In this document: one piece after another, positions 12,446 to 23,599 of the stretch
How positions within the stretch are numbered: position 1 is the first letter of the stretch
Layout: each line of letters starts with the position of its first letter
Origin: Ignelater luminosus
Lineage: Eukaryota > Arthropoda > Insecta > Coleoptera > Elateridae
Reading direction: 5' to 3'
Length of the DNA stretch: 64,000 nt
NCBI GenBank assembly: GCA_011009095.1
Contig: VTPC01090697.1
Location: forward strand, 83,845 to 147,844
Program-made: the position numbers and the translations under genes
The notes under the pieces: generated by a model
Seen by the model: the letters and a program-made list of their open reading frames with translations, nothing else
What the model was told of the DNA's origin: nothing
The model's database searches: none

Positions 12446-12521
12446 ATTGCTATTATAGTGCCACAGGCAAAACCGATTTCTAGATAATTAGCAATTACTA
12501 AAGAAACGGGAAAAGGAACCA

Positions 12522-12920
12522 ATGGACACGAAAGAAAGAGATAAAAAAGAAGCTTTAGAAGACAATGGTGTCATCTACAGTGCTAATACGTTCGATTTAG
12601 AAGCTATCATAACTATTCCATATTCTGCCGATACCCAGATGTATTTCAAGCGGAAACTTTCAGTATCTAATTTTACTACTTTTGATCAAAGTGGTCATTG
12701 TTTTGTATGGGAGGAAACCCATGATTGTAAAAAAGCGTCAGAAATTGCTACAGGTTCGTTAAAGCTGTTGTTTGTGTTTCCAGTTTTTCGGACACATGTG
12801 GGAACCAAAACCGCCATCAATTTGTATCTGTTGCAATTTTGTAAACCGTGAACGAGATTAACCATGTACAAACCATCGATCTTTGTAGTTTTGTGTTTTA
12901 TAAAATATAAATAAAGTTGA
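12522..12920 (+). pseudogene. C-terminal part of a 'SDTCGGQN'-type transposase-like gene
   Basis: The frame 12522-12851 contains YFKRKLSVSNFTTFDQSGHC followed by VWEET and EIAT, a block well known in this insect transposase-like family. After a frameshift near 12775 another frame reads FSDTCGNQNRHQFVSVAIL, the family's signature Asp-Thr-Cys-Gly-x-Gln-Asn motif. After a stop it goes on as TVNEINHVQTIDL. The first residues (TKERDKKEAL) correspond to the helical region just before the YFKRKL block. The part at 4.86-5.37 kb ends a few tens of residues earlier in the same family alignment, so the two may be pieces of one copy (inference). I cannot name the superfamily. Confidence 0.6.
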
Positions 12921-13138
12921 TAAAAAGTCATTAGATACAAATGTTTTTATTCGGGTTGCTTTATTATTCTATGTCCAGTTATTGAAAGCAGCAATGTTGT
13001 ATGACGATATTAATTTACAGTAATTATAATTTTTATCTACAATAATAAGAATAACCGATGTTATGCATACACACAATTAAGTAATGTTAGCAATAACGAC
13101 TGTGTTTTATACCATCTACTCTCAAAAACTTCCCATCA

Positions 13139-14306
13139 CTAAATAATCTCGTTCACATTAAGTTTCACATGTTTTTCGCTAGCCTTCCATATTTGCGTTG
13201 CAAAATATGGATCTTCCGCCTTAGCAGGTCGTTCGCGAGGTTTACATTCAGCAAAAAATTTTCCTGCATCCTTTACAATTTCTTTGCTTAGAGCAATGTG
13301 TAGAATTGTCTGTATACCTTCTTCCGGAGACTGAAATATAAAATCAAAATTGATCCTATCTCTTCTGTAACATTTAAAAGCCAGACCTACCCTAACAAAA
13401 AGTTTCAAAACATAAAGCAGGATCTCGAGTATATTAAGAATTGCTTTAAGGACGGCTGGAGAATTCTGTACATACGATGCCCATATTCTTGTCTCAATTA
13501 ATCCGGGATGTACCGAATAAGCAGTTATATTACTTCCACTTAGTTTTTTAGATAGTTGGTCAGCTGCTATCAAGCAACACAACTTTGAATTCGCGTACAT
13601 TCTTATATCATTCCTTATGCCTTGAGGATAATTTAAATTATCAACAGAGAGATTATTTACATACGCTGCAATGGAGCTAATAAAAATTATTTTACTGGGA
13701 GATGACTTCTTTAACAGTCCTAAAATTAAGTAAATTACTATGCTATTAAATATCTAGATTATAACTGTACCAATAAGTAAATGGGTTAATAAAAAGTGTC
13801 CGAAAAAATTAACTTGCATTCCTACATCTAGTTCATCTTCTGTATAAAATTCGCTAGTTCCAAGAATGCCAGCATTATTTATTAAAATATCTAATCTTTC
13901 TTCATTTTCATTGATATTCTTTGCTAGTTCCCTAACTGACTTTAAAGAAGCCAAATTAAACTTTTTGGTTACTACATTTGGATTTCCAGTTTGTGTAATA
14001 ATATTTTTTTTGGCTTCTTCACAATCACTTCTACATGCTATTATTACACGACATCCCCTTCCAGCTAGCGCCAAAGCTGTTTGATAACCTAAACCTGTTA
14101 ATTTGAATTTTTAAGTTATTGTACTTACTGGAATTATATTACGTTGAAATAAATTTACCCGAGTTTCCACCAGTGATCAGTGCAGTTTTACCGTTTAAAC
14201 AAACATTACAATAACATTTACCAACGTTTAATCTTGAATAAATTTTTAAAATCACAAAAACTAGTATTAAAACAAAAATTATAAATGCAAAAGTTAGAGA
14301 CATCAT
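13139..14306 (-). CDS. Retinol-dehydrogenase-type SDR, paralogue 1
   Basis: Four exons on the minus strand: 14306-14159, 14094-13771, 13719-13391 and 13330-13139. All introns are GT-AG (64, 51 and 60 nt). They join in frame to 330 aa. The N-terminus (residues 3-22) is one hydrophobic anchor. The NAD(P)-binding motif TGGNSGLG is at 45-52, NNAG at 122-125, the likely catalytic Ser at 173 and the Tyr-x3-Lys pair YANSK at 199-203. Length and order fit membrane-bound RDH11-14-like enzymes, which interconvert retinols or other small alcohols and aldehydes at ER or related membranes; the substrate here is unknown. The start is the first of two ATGs; paralogue 2 also begins with two. GATA-like motifs (TTGATAAC, GTTATC) lie about 70-95 bp upstream. 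Confidence 0.9.
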
Positions 14307-14529
14307 TATTATGAATAGTTTATAATTAAACTTATTACAAATTAAGTTGTGACCATGTAGGGGTCAATGCTTGATAACATGAATGTTATCGTTATTTGGA
14401 ATTATTTAACTTGTCACGTTTCTTTTAGGAAAGCAAAATTATTTAATGATGATGTCACACCCTAGCTGGGTCTCTGTACTTTGCTTCGAAATTCCCGATA
14501 TCTATAAAAGAGTACTGCAGAAAATTCTG

Positions 14530-15250
14530 ATTATCTGTCTGATCCAGATGGAGTAAATAGCTTCTTCGTTAATTCGGTGAATAATATTTTAGCTGATTCA
14601 AACAAAAATCGTTTCTTTTCTAAAAATCGTAGCCAATCTGTAACAAGACTGTTTAAGTTTAGTTCGATTACTAAAGCTGAACTTATTTAGTATAAAAAGT
14701 GTTTTGTCTATTAAGTCTGATGCTTGTGATGCTGACCACTGTTAGTGATAGAAAATGTTTGGATTTTATTAGTACAGCCCTAAAACATTTAATAAATTTC
14801 TCTCTTGTAACTGGTGTTTTCCCGCCGTTCCACCTGTTTGTAAAAAGATTCTTCCAAAATCTGTAAGCGATCTTCGACCAATAAGTATCCTACCTGCTCT
14901 GTCGAAGATAGCTGGAAGGATTGTATATTTTTAACTTAGCTATTATTTTATCATTTACAATTTATTTCCTAGCAGACAATCTGGATTTCCATGAACGTTA
15001 TGGTACTACCACTGTACTTGTCGATTCAGCTTATGATATTGCTAAATCCATGGATAAAACTTACGTCACTTTACTAGCATTAAGTCACCTATAGATCGTC
15101 AGTTATTATGAGCAAAATTACATCTCCTTGGTCTAGATACAAAAGCTTCCGAGTGGTATGAAAGCTACATGTCTGGCAAAACTCAGTTTGCAAAGATTAA
15201 TTCAGTATCTGCTTCTGCTTTACTGGATTGTCTTAATTGGTATCTCTTTT
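14530..15250 (+). pseudogene. LINE reverse-transcriptase remnant
   Basis: Decayed plus-strand frames show RT pieces in order: VNSFFVNSVNNIL near 14.56 kb, VSDLRPISILPALSKIAGRI near 14.86-14.92 kb (family 'LRPISLLPxLSK'), and LGLDTKASEWYESYMSGKTQ near 15.12-15.18 kb (family 'LG...WF.SYL..R.Q'). Later motifs are lost. It is a short fragment, internally damaged; clade not assignable. Confidence 0.7.
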
Positions 15251-15260
15251 GAGTTTGCAC

Positions 15261-15759
15261 ATGGTTTTAGTGTTGGTTGATGCAGGATTTCTTTAATCAG
15301 AATGATTTCTAGATAAACACCTTCGAACATAACATTCTGTTTTTGATTTACTAAAATTTACGAGTATTTAGTATTCAAACAAAAACTAAAAGTGAAACCT
15401 GATACTGTAAAACAGATTTCAATTGCAGCTGAGAGATCTAGAGTAACCTTGGCTGGAAATAAGGGAATTCATTTACCATAAGAGGTTCTTAATCTGTAAT
15501 GGTCGATACATTTTTTTGTTAAACCGCCAGTTGCTCGTAAATACAATTACAATACGCCCGAAGAGTACAACTCAGCTTTGTCAGGTGCATTTGCTTGTTT
15601 ACATTTTTGTTTTTGCGACTTTGCTATAGTTTATGGAGTTATTGTTATTTCTGAAAGCTATTATGATAATTATTTAGTTTTTGGTTTTTTATTGCTTTAA
15701 CTGTCATTTGCGTTAGACTTGATCTTATTCTTGTTTTAGAAAAACATGACTGCGCAGCA
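15261..15759. other. no recognisable gene
   Basis: A+T-rich spacer between a LINE fragment and a Tc1/mariner-type fragment. Nothing supported. Confidence 0.45.
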
Positions 15760-15769
15760 TGCATACACC

Positions 15770-16170
15770 AGCCGTTGGAAATTCACGGGCAATTCGTAGA
15801 ACCCATTTTTAACAACGATTCGCAATAAGTCTGTGGGCTGGAATTGCAAATGACAAATTAATTGGGCCATTTTAGTTTTCTGGTCGTCTTAATGGAGAGA
15901 GCTACCTTGACTTGCTGCGGAATGATCTGCCAGTGTTATTAGAAGACATTCCTCTTAATATCTGGAAGGACATGTGGTTTTTCTACGATGGTACACTTCC
16001 GCATTCCAGATGCAACGTGCGTCAACACCTAGAAGCGACTTTTCCATGGCGATGGATGTGGTGAGGGAGATTTATGGCATGGCCTCCACGAAACCCTGAT
16101 TTAAATCTTCTCGACTTCTTTCTTTCGGGGTACTGAAAGCATCTCAAAAATTGATACCGTCAAAGAATTG
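15770..16170 (+). pseudogene. Tc1/mariner-superfamily transposase fragment, DD41D-like
   Basis: The frame reads SLWAGIANDKLIGPF, then RLNGESYLDLLRNDLPVLLE and WFFYDGTLPHSRCNVRQHLE, then WPPRNPDLNLLDFFLSGY. These match an insect Tc1/mariner-like family in which the second Asp is in W-F-x-x-D-G and the third in P-D-L-x-x-L-D-F-F. Counting the in-frame stop as one position, 41 residues lie between the two Asp, which suggests the DD41D group. The first catalytic Asp and the DNA-binding part are absent. Stops at about 15873 and 16062 show it is dead. Confidence 0.7.
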
Positions 16171-17547
16171 CGAGAGAATAATTGCTTCCGCATATAACCT
16201 TGGCAATCGAGTTCTTTCACCGCCGGCTCTTCACAGCATCAAGATGTCTGATTCCTCTCCGAACCATTCCGGGATGCAATCGCATTTTAAATTGCATCTT
16301 ACTTATTTATCCAAAGCTCCTCAAACATAACCTTGAAGTTGACGCTATTTTTTTTTTGATAAACTTGAGGTCGACGATTTAATATTTTGGCCGTGCTCTT
16401 TTCAAAGCGCCACCGACCATCGCTGCCTCGCTACATGACGCCGCTTGCCAACCCTGCCTGAGCTAGCATGGCCCGTTCGACGCCGGTTGGTAACAATAGT
16501 TGATCCCGAGTGTTCAAACAGGACGCACGTATCGCTGTTGGGTGTTTTAGATGGACAATTAGGAAAAATCACATGTCCGATTGCCGCATTCCGGGATATA
16601 TTTTGAAAACGTTCGAGTGTATCTAATCAAGGGTTTTTATGGTTACCGCCCTGAGCGTAAACCGCCTTGTGAGTTTTCAGTTATTTTTATAAAATTGACG
16701 AATTCCTTGTCATTTAAGACGCGTCACCTTAAGTTTACCTTATCGGAACTGTCGCTTTGTGCTACGGGTTATTTCAACTAACACTGAAACGAATTCTGGT
16801 CACTCCAGTTATCTATTTCTTTCGTCGAATATCGAACCTTTTGGTTACATCAAATTACTCACTAGTTTTGCCGAATATTGCACTTTCCTGTGCTCCAAGA
16901 TATTTATTTCTTTTGGGTTTTTGTTTAAATGCTACGATCAGTTATGTTTATGTTAACTCGACGTTAACATCTGTGTTGATCAGATGCTTGTTAGAACTTG
17001 AAAACGAAGTGCAGACATGCTGTGGATTCTGTTTGTAAGTGGCTGTTTTATTGAAGTTACAAACAAACAAAAAGTTTAGCAATTTCCAAAGGTACGATGT
17101 TTAGGCGTGGTAAGATGTTAGTTGATCTTGCAAGAACACAATTGAATCAGGACAAACTCGGATACACAAATAACAGGTAGGAAAGAGTCAGTTGCACAAA
17201 ATCTTTCATTTCCACTAGTACTTTTAATGAAATGAATTATCAAAAATTTTTATCATGATTTGCCTACTAATTTCTGGAATGCTGACCATTTAATTAATTT
17301 ATTTATTTGTTCGTTGACCACGTGCTTTGTACTTTCCAGACCAGCTTGATATATCACACAATCTGATTAAACTTTTCTATTTACCCCATCTAATTCCAAC
17401 CCAATCAGAGACGTTGATCATATTGGGTAATGGTATAGTACTTATCAATAAATATTAATCTTTAACAGATTTACTTGAACCATGTGATCTGAATTCGACC
17501 TGTGATGACTATACTTAATTCTAGTCAAATTCAACAGTTTGACTACA
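16171..17547. other. unassigned, possible transposon tail
   Basis: Several open stretches on the plus strand (16182-16382, 16757-17038) have no convincing family match. The part just after 16170 may be the degraded C-terminus of the DD41D-like element. Confidence 0.35.
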
Positions 17548-17658
17548 TGTCTCCTGTATTTCAAGAAGGCTGATTCTATGGAAATGAACCGCTGAGCAGG
17601 TAGATACGGTGACAGAAAGGCTTGCAGAAGATGCGTGCGGGACAGAGCGCATTTTGTA
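17548..17658 (-). repeat. isolated monomer of the 122-bp satellite
   Basis: This stretch matches the monomer of the palindromic array at 45-47.6 kb, in the orientation of that array's right arm. Shared blocks are CTGTATTTCAAGAAGGCTGA, GCAGGTAGATACGGTG and CTTGCAGAAGATGCGTGCGG. Only one unit is present and both flanks are unrelated, so the repeat is also dispersed as single units. Confidence 0.8.
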
Positions 17659-17997
17659 TCGCTCCTACTTCTTTTCAACAGATAAAAGCCATGCACTCCA
17701 AACTTAAAATTATCTTGCTGTAGCAATTCCGTACTGTCGGTAAAAGAAATAATAACGTAGTACGTAAGTTTGCAAGTCTAGCAGTTCAATTGTTTTAAAA
17801 TTAAAGTCATACAATGGGAAAAAAACTTTCAAAGAATTTTTTAACAAAACAGTAGTTGGATGATTCTGACTGATTTGATCTAATGAGAACGTAATTTTTT
17901 GCAACGCTTGCAATAAAGAGTGAAACCACAGCCTATTTTGTAAATTCTTGCTTAAGATTTTTTTTCCAACGAATTTTAAGACAACACCGTTTTAATT

Positions 17998-19075
17998 ATG
18001 TATATCGATGCAGCCGCTTATATGGTATCTGCGGCACACATCCTGCAAACTTTTTATCCAAATTTAATACATGACATGTTTAGTCCATGGCTTTCGCCGA
18101 GTAGTAGAACAAATTTGAAATGAATTTCCAAACGTGAAAGATTTCATTTCTACAATTAAAAAAGTTTTTCTGAAACCACCTTTAAGAGTAGCACGCTATA
18201 AATCCAAATTACCTAGTGTGCCTTTACTTTCCCAACCCGTTGTAACAAGATGGGGAACTTGGTTAAGAGTAATTGAGTTCTGCTCAAACCACTTTAACGA
18301 AACAGTCGAAATAGTTAATGATTTCAGTGAAAACAATGCGTCTTCAATAACAAGCGCAAAACTTCTCTTGGAAGATAAGCATTTAGGCAATAATATTTTA
18401 TGCTTTGCTAGTAACTTTTTGTAAATTGCAGATGCTACAAAAAAAATTAGAAGAGTCAAGTCTTAGCCTTAACGAAGCCCTAAATATTGTGGGAACAGCA
18501 AGATGACAAATAGGTAATGCTAAAGGGCATATCGCTGGAATAGTTGAAAACAAACTTGACACGGTTCTTGACAAAAATGTTGGTTTTAAGGTTTTAGATG
18601 CTATAGATGAAGTTTTGTCAGGGAAAGAAGTAGATCTTCTTAGTGATATTTCAATTTAATATGCATTGTATTTTAAATTTGCATCTAGATGTTTATTAAG
18701 AGAATATTACATTTGTATTGATTTACGATGATTGTCGAGGACGGCAGAACATACAAGTAAAGGGTGCGCAAGGAATGTAACAGCAACCCTCGCTCTCTTC
18801 CTCAGCGACAGCAGTCGAATACAGACACGCTCAGACATGTCAACAATTAACATTTAAATAAACGTCTTTTACATTTACAATTCACGAATATTTTTCTATT
18901 CCATTATACAGTCCATTATATTGAAGTACATTTACAATTTGCAACAATGTTGAAAGGTAATTTTCTGCGTATAATCTCATTCTTAATGAGAAACGAAGAA
19001 GTTTTGCTCCTGAAAACCTCGAAAAGGTTTTAGGGACCTACTGCTTTTCAAATTATTTTATAATTTAGTTTTTTT
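17998..19075 (+). pseudogene. hAT transposase remnant
   Basis: Plus-strand frames match hAT-superfamily transposases of insects. Near 18005 is IDAAAYMVSAAHILQTFYPN (family 'SDAAPYMVKAG..L...YP'). At 18134-18424 comes FISTIKKVFLKPPLRV, then LSQPVVTRWGTWLRVIEFC and the NNASSITSAKLLLED segment. Near 18985-19060 is the C-terminal dimerisation block, NEKRRSFAPENLEKVLGTYC. The part between 18660 and 18960 is lost or replaced by other sequence, and the frames carry stops. No inverted repeats or 8-bp duplications were found by eye. Confidence 0.75.
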
Positions 19076-20460
19076 ACTTTATGTATCTAACAATTTTTGC
19101 AAATTAATGATTTGTCTCTATTACTATGGTAAAATTTAATTTTGTTATTATTTAGTGCCAATACCTCATATGTATTTTGAATACGAAATAAACGTCTGAA
19201 TTTTGTTTTTGTTTTTTTTTTCTCCACTTGTGTTACATGATATGCACGTATGTAAGCACAATTAACAAATTTAATTAAAAAACAAAACTTTTTATCATAA
19301 ATATCTTGCTGTTTTTTAAGGAATATTTAAGCTTATTTTAGATTATTCGTGCTCATAAATGAGTATTTGTGCTTATTTTGCTAATCCTTTCTTGCAGATT
19401 AAAAAATTTTTTGTGTTATTTTGGCCATCATTGTTAGTGCGCTCAAAATCCGAGGTCCAATAATAATAGTAATATAATCAATGAACGATCAATACCTAAA
19501 TGGAAAATTTCATTACAGACGTAAGTTAGGACCCACTTGTAGATTCATGTTGACAGTACATGGCTCAAATTGAATTGTTCATTATTGTTTTGGTAAAAAC
19601 AAAAGTTCCTTAGTATCTGTTTTTTCTGCAAATTACTACGTAAAGTTTGTTTCTTCTAATTTCAACAACTGTTGCTGTTTTTAAAAATAGAACAAAGTAT
19701 CAAGAGCAGAAGTTTCTAAGTTTTTTAATAATCTTTGAAATACTTTAGTTACATTTCTATTAATGACAGCTATTGGACAGCTTAAAAACAACAGAGCAAG
19801 TACTTTCTTCTTCTATTCGACCGGAACTTTCCTTCTTTCTCTCAAGTTAAAATTCTTTGCACAATAATAATTAGTACCAATACGGTACTTGCAGCATGCT
19901 CACGTAGTACACCGGAAGTACACAAGTACCACTTCTCGGTAATTTTACGTAAAAAGCTGATAATATCATTTTTAATAAATAACAAAAGCTTAGTAAGATT
20001 AGAGAATAACGTGGAGAATTGAAATATTTAATTCTGCTCAAACAAAGTTTACATGTACTGGAAACAATTGGTACTTAGCGTTCAAGGTCAGTGTCACAAT
20101 AGTTGCTCCCTTTCTATAACACAAGATTAATATCAATAATCTAAACGTTTTAAAATAACTTGAAAACTGAATTTGCGTGATAAGATGTTCATTCAACTCA
20201 AAAAGTAATGTTTTATATTCCAGTATTTATTTCTAATTCAGTATCGAATTTGATAGGATGTAAATATTAATCAATTAACTAAGTTAATAGATAAGACTAA
20301 ACATTAAATAACAAAGAATAAATCACTTTATAAGTTAACTTTTCTTAAATTAGATTGTTAATGGTTTTTGATGAGAACCTTTATTCTTGAAGCTGTGAGC
20401 CTTAGTTATCATAGGAAGAAATCTTACAAAGAGTTGACACAGAAAAGAATAAAACACTAA
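19076..20460. other. no recognisable gene
   Basis: A+T-rich spacer; nothing supported on either strand. At its right end, minus-strand AATAAA-like signals (20463-20478) probably end the LRR transcript. Confidence 0.5.
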
Positions 20461-20515
20461 TTAATTTTTATTTATTTATGTATAAAACATTACACAATCG
20501 TTACTACATACAAAG

Positions 20516-22536
20516 TCAACGTAATTTCAAATCTATCAAGTTTGGCAGCTGCTGGAAATCATCAGCGGACAGTTTGGATATATTGTTGTCGTTTAAATGC
20601 AGCCTTTTTAAAGATGAAGAATTAAATAGATTTATATCGATTTCACTTAACTTATTTCCATTTAAGCGAAGGTCAAGAAGGTTATGTAAAGCATCAAACG
20701 ATTTATTTTGAATGGTTGCTATTTGATTGTCTGATAAATATAATTCTTCAATTGAAAACCCAATAAAGGTATCCGCATAAATTATTTCTATATTATTATG
20801 ATTCAGATTCAGTAATTTAAGACCTTTGACATCTTCAAAAGCCTTATCTTCAATAGTTTCGATCTGATTAAAAGCCAGATTCAATTTCCTAATAGAAGCT
20901 TTTGAAAAAGTGTCCTTCGCAATTTTTTTTATTTGGTTACGTTCTAAATCAAGAGTAAGTAAATCCAAATCATCAAATGCCATCGCTTCAATAAATGTGA
21001 TATCATTGCCATTTAATTGCAATGTTTTGATTGAAGTGCCAGAAAATGCGTGTTTGGCAATTCTGGCAATCTTATTATAGCGTAAATCTAGTGATTGAAG
21101 ATCATTTAAACCCTCGAACTGCTTAGTATTAATTTGCTCAATTTGATTATCACTAAGTCCTAATTCTCTAACTGAAGATCCCAAAAATACATTTTTGTCG
21201 ATGCTACTTAAACTATTTCCATTTAAGTAAAGTCTTTCAAGGTTAATTAAACCGTTAAACGCTCCAGGTTCTAAAATCATTATTTGATTGTTAAATAAAC
21301 TTAATATGCGAAGGTTTACGGTCCCTAGAAATGTATTATTTTCAATTCTAGTTATTAGGTTTTCTCCGAGATCAATTTCTTTAAGATGAATTAGCTTACC
21401 AAAACTCGTAGATTCGAGGGTTACTATTCGATTTTCATGTAGATCTAATTTTTGAATTTTTGATTTTTCAAAACTACTCCCATTAAGTTTGGTGATTTGA
21501 TTGTAAGTTAAATAAAGTTCACGAAGATTTGGCAAACTGCCAAAGGCTTCTGATTCGATAGTTTTTATTTGATTACGAGGTAAATTTAGAATCTGAACTG
21601 GAAGATTTAAAAATGCATCTTTATCGATTTTGGAGATTTTATTATCTCCAAGATTGATTTGCTCAAGTTCACTTAAACCATTAAAAACGCCAGGTTTGAT
21701 GGTTAAAATTTCATTGTAATCTAAAATTAATTTTTTAATTGTAGAACTTGAAAACGTGTTTTCATCTATTGCAGATATCTTGTTATCACTCATATCTAGT
21801 TCGCTGATATTTAACATATAAAAATTCCGAGATTTAATAATTGTGAATTGATTACCGCTCAGAATTAATTTTTTAATTGATAACCCTTGGAAAATATTCC
21901 TGTCGATTTGTGTTAAATTATTACCTTTAAGATTCAGTTTTTGAAGACCGTTCAGGCAAACGAAGGCTTTCGGATTAATGGCTGTGATCTTGTTGGAGGA
22001 TAAATTCAAGTCTTTAATTCCAGAACCTGAAAAAGATTTTTAAAAGTTAAAGAAAAAGTTGCAAATTTTCTGACCTCACTGTATATTTAATATCACACCA
22101 AAAACATGTAAATTAGTTGCAACGACATTAACATTTAATTCTTTTAAGGTCAACCTTGGTTTATTTCTAAATAAACCAATGAATATTTCTACGAATACCT
22201 ACCTTTTAAAACACCATTTTCAGATTCTTCGCAATCATCTCCTTCCACTGTTACAATTTCAGAATTTGTCACAGATAATTCTTTTAGATCAGAAGAGAAA
22301 GTCAACGATTTAATATTAAAACTATTTAATTTGTATCCATTCACTATTAGAGACTCGAGATCTGTTAGGTTTAAATTGTTTTGTTTTAGAGTTTTTTCAA
22401 GCTCGTCATTTATTTGTTTTGTGGAGGTCATATCGGAACAACGTATCTGTTTATAGTGACCATCATAAGTACATTTTTGTGTGGCATATCCACTTAAAAA
22501 ATTGATCAAACATAAAATCAAAATGAAACGTTTCAT
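20516..22536 (-). CDS. Secreted leucine-rich-repeat protein
   Basis: Two coding exons, 22536-22203 and 22026-20516, with a 176-nt GT-AG intron that joins AAAG to GTTCTGG in frame; total 614 aa. The start MKRFILILCLINFLSGYA is a signal peptide, which decided the start over an ATG 25 codons upstream. A short Cys-containing N-terminal part is followed by about 21 full LRRs of 23-24 residues (LxxLxLxxNxIxxIxxxxF) and a partial last one. The protein ends in DLKLR with no membrane segment and no C-terminal Cys cap, so it is probably secreted. A likely 57-nt 5' UTR intron (22605-22549) has a perfect CAG/GTAAGA donor and ends at TTCCAG. AATAAA signals lie just past the stop. Extracellular LRR proteins of insects act in recognition, adhesion or immunity; the role here is unknown. 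Confidence 0.88.
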
Positions 22537-22611
22537 TTTATTTTTAACCTGGAAATTCAATACTGTCTTACAATAATTTTGAAAACATAAAAATAACATT
22601 CTTACCTGCAA

Positions 22612-23327
22612 CCATCACTAAATAAATAAATAATAAATGTGACGTCTTCTCTTTGCTACACCAAAGCAGCTTCTGGAAACAGGTTTCCCATATTTATGAT
22701 ATAATACCGAATATTATAAAATATACGTCACCATAAATGCAAACACTTAGCTGCATAAGGTAGATAATTTGACAGAACTGTTTATCTCGAGACAACTTTT
22801 TTATTCTTCCGTTGTTTGTTGAATCAGAGCTCAAGATCGGCTGTATTATGTTAAATGCATCGTGAATGACAATTCGTTTCTGTTTAAATTAATAATCTGT
22901 AATCAACAATCTTTTCACGGGAAGATATGGTTTCTAGCCAACTTTTCCTCACTATAAAGAATTTTTCAACTTTTTTTGTTGAATGTTTATCTGTGAATGG
23001 CCTGTTTTTAAGATAATCACTTTAGATCCGATTTTTAGTTTTCTTTGATCCATCCATTTATAGTCTCTCTAAACCAATTTGCTAATTCACTAACTTCTTG
23101 GTTTCCTTCATGATAGGCAGTGCGTTCAGGCATTGCCACATAAGTTTTGACGTCACTTTAACTCAGATAGTAAAACTCCTTCATTCTATCAAATCTTGGT
23201 TTGCTGAATTTATTCTGTTATGTTTTATTAGAGTGTGGCCAATCGGAAAATGAGAAAGAATCAAAAATGAAAGATCAAAAGCATAAAAAGAAATTGGAGT
23301 GATAAGGAGTGCATTATAGGTTCTGAT
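22612..23327. other. upstream region of the LRR gene, no gene
   Basis: Likely promoter and upstream sequence for the minus-strand LRR gene. It holds A+T-rich stretches with TATA-like strings (about 22699-22722) but no decisive site. No other gene seen. Confidence 0.4.
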
Positions 23328-23337
23328 ATGGAACCCC

Positions 23338-23530
23338 GTATTTTCACTTACTTGGAGATGCTGGACGAGGCTTTTCCCGAACATTTGGAGAGGGTACGCA
23401 AAGTGCTCCGACGTCTGAGAGCCGCTAAACTCTGTCTGAATCCAAGAAAATGCCATTTCTGTCGTAAACCACTGAAGTATCTGGGCCACGTTGTTGGTGT
23501 CCGTGGCATTCAAACTGACTGTTTCTGATA
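23338..23530 (+). pseudogene. Ty3/gypsy reverse-transcriptase fragment
   Basis: A short open stretch reads PEHLERVRKVLRRLRAAKLC followed by LNPRKCHFCRKPLKYLGHVV, the very conserved block after the YxDD motif of Ty3/gypsy RTs. It breaks off at GIQTDCF. Only about 60 residues of an element remain, apparently caught between other insertions. Confidence 0.8.
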
Positions 23531-23599
23531 TGCCAAAGCAACCCTTGCACACTGGAGCAAACGGACTTAAAATGTGATATTAAATCAAAGATAGTACGC

